Shown here: positions 56,310-64,000 of the stretch, piece by piece
How the letters are laid out: every line of letters begins with the position of its first letter
How positions within the stretch are numbered: position 1 is the stretch's first letter
Position numbers and translations under genes: made by a program
DNA from: Myroides sp. 1354
GTDB lineage: Bacteria > Bacteroidota > Bacteroidia > Flavobacteriales > Flavobacteriaceae
Reading direction: 5' to 3'
Assembly (NCBI RefSeq): GCF_030324495.1
Contig: NZ_JACAGN010000002.1
Span: 1-64,000, forward strand
Length of the DNA stretch: 64,000 bases
The notes under the pieces: model-generated
Database searches by the model: none
Told to the model about the DNA's origin: nothing
The model's input: the letters and a program-made list of their open reading frames with translations, nothing else

Positions 56310-57821
56310 ATGAAAGTAAACAACACACTAACGGTTTTAGCTGCAAGCTTACTACTATCGCTTGCTATTACATCGTGCAACAATGATGACAACAAAATTA
56401 CAGACAAGGATCCTATTGAAGAAGAACCGAAACCAGATCCTAAAAATCCTATCACATTAAAAAACCATTCCAAAACGCCAGCATTTGTCTATGCTATGCC
56501 AGGTTTTGATCACTTGGAAATTTTTTCCCTAATTTCGAGTGAAGATCAATTAGAAGGTTCTCCTGAATTTGTCTTTGGAGGACAACCTGATGGGGCTGGT
56601 TTTATGAAAGATCCAAACGGAGAGGGCTATTTAATGATTACCAATCACGAAATCATGCAATCGGTTTCACGCGTTTATTTAGATAAAACATTCAAACCTG
56701 TAAAGGGGGAATATATTGTAGATGGAATTGGAGGAATTACGCGTTTGTGTTCGGCAACGTTAGCAAAACCAGAACTACATGGATTTGGTCCTGTTTTCTT
56801 AACAGCTGGAGAATCGGGTGAAGAAAGTATGGTTCACGCCATCGATCCTTTAGGCTCAACAAATTTAAAATCTACAACTGATCGCGTTCTTCCTGCTTTG
56901 GGAAAGGCGAGTATGGAAAATGCAGTTCCTCTGCCCCTAGACGTGTCTAAAGGAAAAACCTATATTGTCATTGGTGAAGACCAAGGGTATGGTTCAAGCC
57001 ATCAAAGTGCAGGTCAATTGTTGATGTACGTAGGAAATCAAGGAGATTTACACAACGGAAAACTATATGCTTTAAAGAGAAAATCAGGAGGATATACAGA
57101 GATGGACATGAACAAAGGCGCAGAATATGATGTTGAATTCGTGGAAATTCCAAATGCTAAAAATCTAACGGGAGCACAAATTAACCAGAAGAATATGGAA
57201 TTGGGGGTTATTCGTTTTTCTCGCGTAGAAGATATAGACTACCGCAAAGGGGCCAATAAAGGAAATGAGTTGTATTTCACTGCAACTGGACAAGCGAGCG
57301 GAGGTAATCCTGTTGAAGGTTTTACGATGTGGGGTCGTGTGTATAAATTAGTTTTAGACCAAAACAATATGCTAACTGGAAAGCTTTCTGTTGCTGCAGA
57401 AGGAGATAGTAACCCAGGACACAACCTTATTAACCCAGACAATCTTTGTGTGACAGAAAACTACGTTTACATTCAAGAAGATGGAGATTCTTACTATGCA
57501 GAAGCAAAACACGATTCCTATATCTGGCAATACAAAATTTCAGATGGAACGTATAAGCCGTGGTTGAATATGAAACACAACAGACAAGATGCACAATGGC
57601 AAGCCAACTATAACCAATCAGGGAATTTGCAGAAATTTGGTTCTTGGGAATTTGGAGCAATGGAAGATATTTCAGATTTAACAGGTATCCCTAATACGTT
57701 TGCAGTTAATATTCACTCTCATACTTGGCAAAAAGACGAATTTATGAATGCAGATAAAGCAGGCGTAAACAAGAATAAAGAAGGAGGACAAGTCGTAATT
57801 ATACGCAACGTCGAAAAATAA
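56310..57821 (+). CDS. PhoX/DUF839-like lipoprotein
   Basis: Putative secreted phosphatase of the PhoX-related DUF839 family. The 503 residues begin with a lipoprotein signal ending at Cys23 (AITSC) and a low-complexity acidic/proline linker (residues 24-50). Family-like segments are PDGAGFMKD, MITNHEI, RVEDIDYRKG, GHNLINPDNLCV and YIQEDGD, matching the pattern of calcium- and iron-binding sites in PhoX only in part. Enzyme activity is therefore unproven. It is followed after 61 bases by the di-heme peroxidase gene, with a terminator hairpin between. Confidence 0.7.
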   Translation: MKVNNTLTVLAASLLLSLAITSCNNDDNKITDKDPIEEEPKPDPKNPITLKNHSKTPAFVYAMPGFDHLEIFSLISSEDQLEGSPEFVFGGQPDGAGFMKDPNGEGYLMITNHEIMQSVSRVYLDKTFKPVKGEYIVDGIGGITRLCSATLAKPELHGFGPVFLTAGESGEESMVHAIDPLGSTNLKSTTDRVLPALGKASMENAVPLPLDVSKGKTYIVIGEDQGYGSSHQSAGQLLMYVGNQGDLHNGKLYALKRKSGGYTEMDMNKGAEYDVEFVEIPNAKNLTGAQINQKNMELGVIRFSRVEDIDYRKGANKGNELYFTATGQASGGNPVEGFTMWGRVYKLVLDQNNMLTGKLSVAAEGDSNPGHNLINPDNLCVTENYVYIQEDGDSYYAEAKHDSYIWQYKISDGTYKPWLNMKHNRQDAQWQANYNQSGNLQKFGSWEFGAMEDISDLTGIPNTFAVNIHSHTWQKDEFMNADKAGVNKNKEGGQVVIIRNVEK

Positions 57822-57836
57822 AAACAATCACTTAGT

Positions 57837-57877
57837 ACACTTTACACACAGACTATCGTGTGTAAAGTGTTTTTTTT
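57837..57877 (+). terminator. Terminator/attenuator before the peroxidase gene
   Basis: Perfect 13-bp stem ACACTTTACACAC/GTGTGTAAAGTGT, 8-base loop, then eight T. The T-run ends 5 bases before the ATG of the next gene, so any transcript reaching that gene from upstream must read through it. Confidence 0.9.
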
Positions 57878-57882
57878 ATACT

Positions 57883-59676
57883 ATGCACTACATCAAATCA
57901 ATACTCCTTTTGCTTGTACTAGCAATTGGCTCCATGAGTTGTCAAAAAAAAGACACTTACCAATCCCTTACTTACAACACTTATTTGGTTCAACAGGTCG
58001 ATTCCCTTCATTTCAACATAGATCAACTCATTCACGCGATTGAAAACAATCAAGACAGCACAGAGATTAGACAACAGTTTATTGCTAGTCGACTTGCTTA
58101 TAAAAAAATAGAATGGGCTGTATCTTATTTTTTACCTCATACTGCTGCAGCTATTAATGGTCCGGCCTTAGACCAGCTGGATTTAGATGAAAACAAATTC
58201 ATTCCTGCTGAAGGTTTTCAAGTGGTAGAAGAATTAATCTATCCTAGCTACGATACAACCACACAAGTTGAGCTTTTACTACAAGCGCGAAAACTCAAAA
58301 ACCTATCCAACAAAATCCACAAAAACTTTGAGGCTATCACCTTTGAGCCCGCTTCTGTTTTAGAAGCACTTAAATTAGAAGTATTTCAAATCACCACTTT
58401 GGGGATCACAGGTTTTGACACTCCAGCCAGTAAATTGCAATTTACTGAAGCTTCTGCCAGTTTAAAGGGAGTGGGTCAAGCTATTGCAATCTCGAAGTCA
58501 TGGGCAAATACACAAGCGTATTCGACCATTGACTCCTTGCTAAAAAAAGCTGTCGCTATATGCGAGGTAAATCCTGCTAAAAACACCTTTGATTACTTGG
58601 ATTTCATCTTGACCTATCTAGATCCTTTAGCTAAGGAAATCGTTGCTTTACAACGAGAATTAGCCATTCCTTTTTTACAAAACAACCAGGTTATCCCAGG
58701 TGAAATAGGATCCTTGTTTGATTCTCAGACCATCAACCTTAACGCTTTTTTACCGGATAGCACGTATTATCCTACAGCACATAAAATTGCTTTAGGAAAA
58801 GAATTATTCTTTGATTCACAACTATCGAAAGACAATAGGAGAAGTTGTGCTAGCTGTCATCATCCAGAAAAGGCTTTTAGTGAAAATAGAAAAACATCGC
58901 TGGATTTAGCAGGGAATCCACTACAACGCAATGCCCTCTCATTAAACTATGCGGGATACTACCACGGTCAATTCTGGGATATGCGCAGTGTTACTTTGGA
59001 GAGTCAGACTACGGATGTAATCACCAATAAAGATGAAATGCACGGCAATTTAAAAGAGATTGTCCAAGTATTAAATCAAAGTGACTCCTATAAAAAACAC
59101 TTTGCCCAAGCCTATCAAACAGACACGCCTATTGCAGTTTGGCAAGTGGAGAATGCTTTAGCTTCTTATATCCGATCTCTCTCTACGTTTAATTCAAGAT
59201 TTGATCAATACATGAGAGGAAACAAAAGGGCTATGACTCAGGAAGAACAAAAGGGATTCAACTTGTTTGTCGGCAAAGCGCAATGTGCTACTTGTCACTT
59301 TCTCCCAGTATTTAACGGAACCGTCTCCCCTTATTTCAGAAGCTCCGAACAAGAAGTTCTCGGTGTTCCCAAAGACAAAGCAGGCCTACATTTAGATGAT
59401 GATTTAGGTCGATACGTATTCAATACAGATTTAGAGCAACTCAAACATGCTTTTAAAACCCCTACGATTCGAAATATAAACGAAAGCGGTCCTTATATGC
59501 ACAATGGGGTATATGAAAGTTTGGATGAAGTGATGGACTTTTACAACAAAGGTGGTGGCATTGGCCTAGGACTTGACGTAGAGAACCAAACGCTCCCTGA
59601 TACTCCCTTAGATCTAACAGAGCAAGAAATTCAAGCTATTGTTACCTTTATGAAAGCATTGAGTGATCAACCATAA
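57883..59676 (+). CDS. Di-heme cytochrome c peroxidase lipoprotein with extra N-terminal domain
   Basis: Periplasmic peroxidase of the CcpA/MauG family. The 597 residues start with a lipoprotein signal ending at Cys20 (GSMSC). Residues about 25-270 are an all-helical domain (RLAYKKIEWAVSYFLPHTAA, INGPALDQLD) resembling imelysin/EfeO-like domains; classical CcpA lacks it. Heme motifs are CASCH at 322-326 and CATCH at 468-472, and KTPTIRNINESGPYMHNG is the conserved C-terminal segment. It begins directly after a terminator hairpin and has no evident promoter of its own. Confidence 0.88.
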   Translation: MHYIKSILLLLVLAIGSMSCQKKDTYQSLTYNTYLVQQVDSLHFNIDQLIHAIENNQDSTEIRQQFIASRLAYKKIEWAVSYFLPHTAAAINGPALDQLDLDENKFIPAEGFQVVEELIYPSYDTTTQVELLLQARKLKNLSNKIHKNFEAITFEPASVLEALKLEVFQITTLGITGFDTPASKLQFTEASASLKGVGQAIAISKSWANTQAYSTIDSLLKKAVAICEVNPAKNTFDYLDFILTYLDPLAKEIVALQRELAIPFLQNNQVIPGEIGSLFDSQTINLNAFLPDSTYYPTAHKIALGKELFFDSQLSKDNRRSCASCHHPEKAFSENRKTSLDLAGNPLQRNALSLNYAGYYHGQFWDMRSVTLESQTTDVITNKDEMHGNLKEIVQVLNQSDSYKKHFAQAYQTDTPIAVWQVENALASYIRSLSTFNSRFDQYMRGNKRAMTQEEQKGFNLFVGKAQCATCHFLPVFNGTVSPYFRSSEQEVLGVPKDKAGLHLDDDLGRYVFNTDLEQLKHAFKTPTIRNINESGPYMHNGVYESLDEVMDFYNKGGGIGLGLDVENQTLPDTPLDLTEQEIQAIVTFMKALSDQP

Positions 59677-59709
59677 AAAAAGTCCTTGGCAATCCAAGGA
59701 CTTTTTTTT
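59675..59709. terminator. Shared terminator between peroxidase and manC genes
   Basis: Stem AAAAAAAGTCCTTGG/CCAAGGACTTTTTTT with a 4-base loop. It starts at the peroxidase stop codon and reaches the stop codon of the convergent gene. Confidence 0.9.
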
Positions 59710-60778
59710 ATTTCTCTTTTTTAGTCGTGATATATTGACTGACAGTTTTAATTTCTTGTTCCTTTTTCTTCGGATAAATTAAAAGTATATCTTCCTTATC
59801 AACGACAATATAATCATTCAATCCATCAATAACTACACACTTACCTTTGTCCGTACGTACAATATTATTGGTAGCATTATTGAAATATACATTCGCATTA
59901 ACAACGGCATTATCTGCCATATCTTTGGGAAGTTTTTCATATAAAGACCCCCAAGTTCCCAAATCATTCCAATCAAAGGTTGCAGGTAAAACGTAAACGT
60001 TATTCGCCTTTTCCATGACTGCATAATCAATAGAAATATCTACTGCCTTTGAATAATGCTCGTCTATGAATGCTTTTTCGCGATCGGTATTAAACAAATC
60101 ATAGCCCGCATCAAAAAGTTCAGTCATTTCTGGCTGAAAATTAGAAAAGGCATCCAGAATTGCACTAACACTCCACACAAAAATACCCGAATTCCACAAG
60201 AAGTGTCTACTTTGTATAAACTTCCTTGCTGTTACATAATCTGGTTTTTCTCTAAACTGTACTACTTTTTTAATGGGTCTTGAATCCAATTTATTGAACT
60301 CAATATAGCCATAGCCCGTATTGGGAAAAGTAGGAAGAATTCCCAACGTCATCAATACCTGATCTCGTTCACAGACATCAAATGTACGTTGCAAATTAGA
60401 TACAAACTGAAGTTCATCTTCAATCCAGTGGTCACTTGGTGCAACGACCATAACTGCGTTGGGATTGAGTTTTTTAATCTTCATTGCGGCATACAAAATA
60501 CACGGAGCTGTATTTCGCATGGCAGGTTCTAAAATGATATTATTGGCTTCAACTGATGGCAATTGTTCTTGAACGATTGCTTTGTAATTCTCATGCGTTA
60601 AGATCAAGATATTCTCTTTGGGTATTAACTGAGACAATCGCGTGAATGTTTTTTGAATCAATGTTTCTCCTGATCCTAACATATCGTGGAACTGTTTAGG
60701 GAATTCTGGAGTACTTACTGGCCAAAAACGCGAACCAACTCCTCCCGCCATTACAACAGCATAATAATTCGAACTCAT
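59708..60778 (-). CDS. manC: Mannose-1-phosphate guanylyltransferase
   Basis: Makes GDP-mannose from mannose-1-phosphate and GTP for polysaccharide and glycan synthesis. The 356 residues contain the nucleotidyltransferase signature AVVMAGGVGSRFWPVSTPEF with PKQF, then APSDHWIED and YIEFNK. It lacks the C-terminal isomerase domain of bifunctional ManC. It is the last gene of a four-gene operon, 10 bases after the SprT-like gene. Confidence 0.9.
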   Translation of the reverse strand: MSSNYYAVVMAGGVGSRFWPVSTPEFPKQFHDMLGSGETLIQKTFTRLSQLIPKENILILTHENYKAIVQEQLPSVEANNIILEPAMRNTAPCILYAAMKIKKLNPNAVMVVAPSDHWIEDELQFVSNLQRTFDVCERDQVLMTLGILPTFPNTGYGYIEFNKLDSRPIKKVVQFREKPDYVTARKFIQSRHFLWNSGIFVWSVSAILDAFSNFQPEMTELFDAGYDLFNTDREKAFIDEHYSKAVDISIDYAVMEKANNVYVLPATFDWNDLGTWGSLYEKLPKDMADNAVVNANVYFNNATNNIVRTDKGKCVVIDGLNDYIVVDKEDILLIYPKKKEQEIKTVSQYITTKKEK

Positions 60779-60788
60779 ACTATTCTTC

Positions 60789-61412
60789 TTATTGTTTTAC
60801 AACATAATGTGTCATCATTTCAACTTCGGCATTTGCCTTAAAGACAAATAAACGCCCTGTTGCTATTTCCAAACACTCAAATCTTTTTACGCGCAATGGA
60901 CCGCGTTTAAACACCTTTCCATTATAAGTCTTGAAATGACTCCCTAAGGGGATTTCATAAACGAAGCAGCGGTTGCTACTCTTATCTACAGGATCGTACA
61001 TTTTCATCGCAATAGATAAGCGTTCATCTGTATCACTACTCGCCGATGGATTTCTAAAATGATTCGCCAAAAGAGGCAACAATCGATCTGGAAAAACCTC
61101 GGGTCTCAAAAAAGGCAACATGAGCAAACGAAAAGTTTGTTTCCACTCTACTCCATGTGGTTTGATATGGCGTCCATATTTTTGAAAAGCGACTAAATGA
61201 GCAATTTCGTGAATCAAAGTCATTAAAAAGCGATAGGGATTTAGATTGGAATTGATGGTAATTAAATGTTTTCCATCGAATCCTCTTGTATAATCTCCAT
61301 GTCGCGTTACCCTTTCATTTACAATTTTTAAATGAATGTGATAATGCTTGATTAATTCAAAGGCTGCCTCTAGCGCTGGTTCTGGTAAATAAGGCTTGAG
61401 TATCTTAATCAA
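60789..61412 (-). CDS. SprT-like zinc metalloprotease-domain protein
   Basis: A 207-residue cytoplasmic protein with the zincin motif HEIAH at 68-72 (MTLIHEIAHLVAFQKYG) and a downstream HGVEWKQTFRLLM that supplies the third ligand, as in the SprT/Spartan family. The C-terminal region has a zinc-ribbon-like position but no clear four-cysteine set. The biological role in bacteria is not well defined. It is in an operon, 11 bases after the SDR gene and 10 bases before manC. Confidence 0.85.
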   Translation of the reverse strand: MIKILKPYLPEPALEAAFELIKHYHIHLKIVNERVTRHGDYTRGFDGKHLITINSNLNPYRFLMTLIHEIAHLVAFQKYGRHIKPHGVEWKQTFRLLMLPFLRPEVFPDRLLPLLANHFRNPSASSDTDERLSIAMKMYDPVDKSSNRCFVYEIPLGSHFKTYNGKVFKRGPLRVKRFECLEIATGRLFVFKANAEVEMMTHYVVKQ

Positions 61413-61423
61413 TGTATTTTTTT

Positions 61424-62101
61424 TTAAGGAGTTGTACTTGATGCTTCTAGTACTTTTCCATTAAAATATTTATTTCCTGTAAGTGCAAAATCACTTATAT
61501 ATTCCCCTATTTCTTCCGGCATCAAAGGCGCTTGATACCCTGGAAAAGCCTCTTCTAACATTTCGGTTTGTACTGCTCCTAACGCAATTACATTAAACGA
61601 AATTCCTTGTTCCTTGTATTCTTCCGCTAACAATTCACTCAAGATGATAACAGCACCTTTACTAGAACTGTATGCTGCTAAACCACCAAACTTCATTGTT
61701 CCTTGCACTCCCCCCATACTGCTAATGGTAACCACATGGCTATTCACTACAAAGTGAGGAATACACAACTGCACTAAACGCGCCAATCCGAATACATTTA
61801 CTTTATATACCCATTCAAATTCAGCTACAGTAATTTCCTCAAAAGGCTTATTAACCAAAGCTCCTGCATTATTAATCAAAATATCAATGTGCCCCCATTC
61901 GGTAGCCACATAATCACTTACTTTTTGAAGATCTGCTTCAATCGTAAGGTCGATTTCCAAACAAGTAACATTTTTAAATGTTGCTAATTCAGGCGCTTTT
62001 TTTCGAGACACAGCTAGAATCTTATGTCCTCTATTTGCTAGTATTTTTACAGTTTCCAAGCCAATACCGCGACTTGTACCTGTAACAATGATATGTTTCA
62101 T
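61424..62101 (-). CDS. Short-chain dehydrogenase/reductase
   Basis: NAD(P)-dependent oxidoreductase of the classical SDR family; substrate unknown. The 225 residues have the dinucleotide motif TGTSRGIG at 7-14, DILINNAGALVNKP, the catalytic Ser in VTISSMGG, and YSSSKGAVIIL with the Tyr-Lys pair. It is cytoplasmic. It is the second gene of the operon, starting 2 bases after the M28 peptidase stop codon. Confidence 0.9.
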   Translation of the reverse strand: MKHIIVTGTSRGIGLETVKILANRGHKILAVSRKKAPELATFKNVTCLEIDLTIEADLQKVSDYVATEWGHIDILINNAGALVNKPFEEITVAEFEWVYKVNVFGLARLVQLCIPHFVVNSHVVTISSMGGVQGTMKFGGLAAYSSSKGAVIILSELLAEEYKEQGISFNVIALGAVQTEMLEEAFPGYQAPLMPEEIGEYISDFALTGNKYFNGKVLEASSTTP

Positions 62102-62103
62102 TT

Positions 62104-63042
62104 TTAATTTTTCAATCTAATTTCACCAGAAGGTAAGTTAATCAATTTTTCTACGACAGGAACAAATTTTTTAGTTAGCGTCGTCATAAACGTCACGTCC
62201 ATCAAATGCGCTTCATCCTTGACGTGATGATAGTATTTGAAGTTCTCAAAATCAGAAGAACTAAAGGTTTGACTAGGTATTTTATAAGCTAGATAAAAAG
62301 GATAATTATCCGAACGCATAAACAATTGCATTTTTTCCGCATCTTCAAATCGTCCTGCTAAATTTTCACCTGCTATTTCATTTATTTTTGTTGCTAAATT
62401 ACTTTGATCATATCCCGTAATAAAAGTGACATAATCGCGTTGCATAGGGACTCCTAACATTTCAAAATTCAGCATCATGACCACATTTGCATGCTCTTCC
62501 TTCAAGCGATTAGCCAAATGCTGAGAACCCAAAAGTCCTAATTCTTCTGCTGTAAAGAAACAAACTAAAACCGTTCGCTTCATTTCCTTTTGTGCAAGAT
62601 TTCTCGCTAGTTCTAACAAGATACTTACGCCAGAAGCATTGTCATTGGCTCCATTGGCAATCGAATCTCCGTCTACTGGTTCTTGGATGCCAATGTGATC
62701 GTAATGGGCGCCTAAAACGACTATTTCCTTTTTTAGTTTTGGATCATGCCCAGGAATTACACCTATTACATTCCACGTGTTTTCTATGTCTTTCAGTTTA
62801 TCTTCATAATTTGCATAGTAAGGTTCAATCCCATACGCTGTCAACTCATTCGCTAAATAAGTAGCTGCTTTCACATTCCCTTCATGCCCCGAGTCTCTAC
62901 CTAATAATTCATCCGACGCCAAATAATTTAATGTCGTATGAATTTTCACTGCAGAAACTTCTTCTTGTTGTTCATTTGACAACTTAGAAGAGACACTACA
63001 AGAAGTAGCTAAAATCGCTACTAAAAAACTAAAGTATTTCAT
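62104..63042 (-). CDS. M28 family aminopeptidase lipoprotein
   Basis: Zinc aminopeptidase anchored as a lipoprotein. The start is set at ATG 63042 (MKYFSFLVAILATSC), giving 312 residues and a lipobox Cys15; an ATG three codons upstream lies close to the predicted transcript start. Metal ligands are seen in GAHYDHIG, the Asp in GANDNASGVS, and the Glu-Glu of FFTAEELGLLGS, with a late His in YYHHVKDEAH. First gene of the four-gene operon with SDR, SprT-like and manC. Confidence 0.88.
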   Translation of the reverse strand: MKYFSFLVAILATSCSVSSKLSNEQQEEVSAVKIHTTLNYLASDELLGRDSGHEGNVKAATYLANELTAYGIEPYYANYEDKLKDIENTWNVIGVIPGHDPKLKKEIVVLGAHYDHIGIQEPVDGDSIANGANDNASGVSILLELARNLAQKEMKRTVLVCFFTAEELGLLGSQHLANRLKEEHANVVMMLNFEMLGVPMQRDYVTFITGYDQSNLATKINEIAGENLAGRFEDAEKMQLFMRSDNYPFYLAYKIPSQTFSSSDFENFKYYHHVKDEAHLMDVTFMTTLTKKFVPVVEKLINLPSGEIRLKN

Positions 63043-63055
63043 TTTAAACATGCCT

Positions 63056-63063
63056 CAAAAATA
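63056..63063 (-). promoter_or_regulatory. -7 element of the M28-SDR-SprT-manC operon
   Basis: TATTTTTG on the minus strand, 14 bases before the ATG at 63042. Confidence 0.5.
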
Positions 63064-63116
63064 CAAAATACCTTGCTATTTTACAGTGTTATAAAAGAAA
63101 GTAATAGTAAAAAAAC

Positions 63117-63149
63117 AAAAAAATGCCTGCAAATTGCAGGCATTTTTTT
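63117..63149 (-). terminator. Terminator of the E2 gene
   Basis: Minus-strand stem AATGCCTGC/GCAGGCATT with a 5-base loop and a T-run, about 20 bases after the E2 stop codon. Confidence 0.9.
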
Positions 63150-63170
63150 GTCAATTCTATATTTTTTTGA

Positions 63171-64000
63171 TTACGCCAACATAGTAACTGGGTTTTCAAT
63201 ATAACTTTTTAGCGTTTGTAAGAATTGTGCTCCTGTAGCGCCATCTACAGTTCTGTGATCACAAGCCAAAGTAACAGTCATCGTATTCCCTACTACAATC
63301 TGTCCGTTTTTCACTACTGGTTTTTCAACAATAGCACCTACAGATAAAATTGCAGAGTTTGGTTGGTTGATAATCGAAGTAAACGACTGGATTCCGAACA
63401 TTCCTAAGTTAGAAACAGTAAACGTACTACCCTCCATTTCAGCAGGCGTTAACTTTTTCGTTTTCGCTTTACCCGCTAATTCTTTCACTTTTGATCCGAT
63501 GTGAGTTAACGACATTTGATCTGTAAAAGGCAATACAGGTACAACTAATCCATCTTCTACTGCTACAGCAACTCCAACATTGATGTGGTGATTGTAAATG
63601 GTAGCATTATCCGTCCACTGTGTATTTACTTGTGGGTGTTTACGCAAAGCCATCGCACATGCTTTAACCACCATATCGTTAAACGATACTTTTGTATCTG
63701 GCAATTCATTAATCAACTTACGAGAAGTCATGGCGTTATCCATGTCAATTTCGATCGTTAAGTAATAATGAGGAGCCGTAAATTTAGATTCTGCTAAACG
63801 ACGTGCAATTGTTTTACGCATCTGAGAGTTTTTCACTTCTTCAAAGCTTACTTCTCCAGCAGGAATAAATGGTTGCACTGCTGCTACTGTAGCCGTTGCT
63901 TGTGCAACTGGTGCAGCTGTTTGGGCAGGAGCTTGTGCTGCAGGCACGAAGTTTTCAACGTCGCGTTTGATAATACGACCATTTTCTCCACTACCTTTCA
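63171..64000 (-). CDS. 2-oxoacid dehydrogenase E2 subunit, partial (5' end beyond window)
   Basis: Acyltransferase core of a pyruvate (or other 2-oxoacid) dehydrogenase complex. The reading frame stays open to the window edge: the first codons seen read GSGENGRIIKRDVENF, the end of a peripheral subunit-binding domain, then an Ala/Pro-rich linker (about 35 residues), then the catalytic domain ending in ACDHRTVDGATGAQFL and the terminus NPVTMLA. The apparent GTG start at 63947 is internal. The N-terminal lipoyl domains lie outside. Pyruvate specificity is likely but not shown by the sequence. Confidence 0.93.
   Translation of the reverse strand, partial: KGSGENGRIIKRDVENFVPAAQAPAQTAAPVAQATATVAAVQPFIPAGEVSFEEVKNSQMRKTIARRLAESKFTAPHYYLTIEIDMDNAMTSRKLINELPDTKVSFNDMVVKACAMALRKHPQVNTQWTDNATIYNHHINVGVAVAVEDGLVVPVLPFTDQMSLTHIGSKVKELAGKAKTKKLTPAEMEGSTFTVSNLGMFGIQSFTSIINQPNSAILSVGAIVEKPVVKNGQIVVGNTMTVTLACDHRTVDGATGAQFLQTLKSYIENPVTMLA

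Noticed and set aside
63171..63947. E2 gene starting at a GTG at 63947
   Set aside because: The frame stays open beyond that codon and encodes a subunit-binding domain up to the window edge, so the GTG is internal.

Overview
The window looks like a chromosomal segment of a member of the Flavobacteriaceae (Bacteroidota). Supporting signs are the AT-rich sequence, the very weak Shine-Dalgarno signals, many Bacteroidota-type promoters (-7 element TAnnTTTG, sometimes with TTG or TTTG 19-21 bases upstream), and phylum-typical genes: an HmuY/TonB heme system, an S46 dipeptidyl-peptidase, CtlX, a zinc-free L36, and a str operon without tuf. Myroides or a near relative is plausible, but I cannot prove the genus from sequence alone. 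No rRNA, tRNA, insertion sequence, prophage or CRISPR array was seen.

Layout. 1-887 holds no gene; it is an array of seven perfect or near-perfect palindromes in 139-, 165- and 94-bp units, ending just before an M3 metallopeptidase lipoprotein (888-3053). 3.1-6.2 kb holds a lipoprotein, a luciferase-like monooxygenase, xanthine phosphoribosyltransferase and a methyltransferase. 6.4-10.1 kb is a heme-uptake pair (TonB receptor plus HmuY-like lipoprotein) behind a 39-bp palindromic operator candidate. 10.2-16.3 kb carries two pentein-fold amidinohydrolases, citrate synthase, enolase and carA. 16.3-33.4 kb is one uninterrupted minus-strand str-S10-spc-alpha cluster, from rpsL to rplQ, including an rpmJ (19366-19482) too short for routine ORF calling. 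33.5-44.8 kb has an Omp85-type outer-membrane protein, rlmB, a rhomboid protease, rarA, yjjG, radC, mpl, a DUF4190/DUF2752-like membrane pair and an S46 peptidase. 44.8-50.6 kb is a complete mrpABCDEFG cation/proton antiporter operon. 50.8-53.0 kb is an hpt-adk-obgE operon. 53.03-53.65 kb is a gene-free stretch with a candidate small RNA divergent from purK-purE. 55.4-59.7 kb has a sterol-desaturase-family protein, a PhoX/DUF839-like lipoprotein and a di-heme cytochrome c peroxidase lipoprotein. 59.7-63.0 kb is a minus-strand operon (M28 peptidase, SDR, SprT-like, mannose-1-phosphate guanylyltransferase). The window ends inside a 2-oxoacid dehydrogenase E2 gene.

Most of the content is housekeeping. 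The strongest candidates for something undescribed are the modular palindrome array at 1-820, the small RNA candidate at about 53205-53365, the large palindrome in the heme-receptor promoter, and terminator-like hairpins placed directly before rpsD and before the peroxidase gene. Several gene starts were moved downstream because the upstream TTG/GTG/ATG candidate lies in or at the -7 promoter element.
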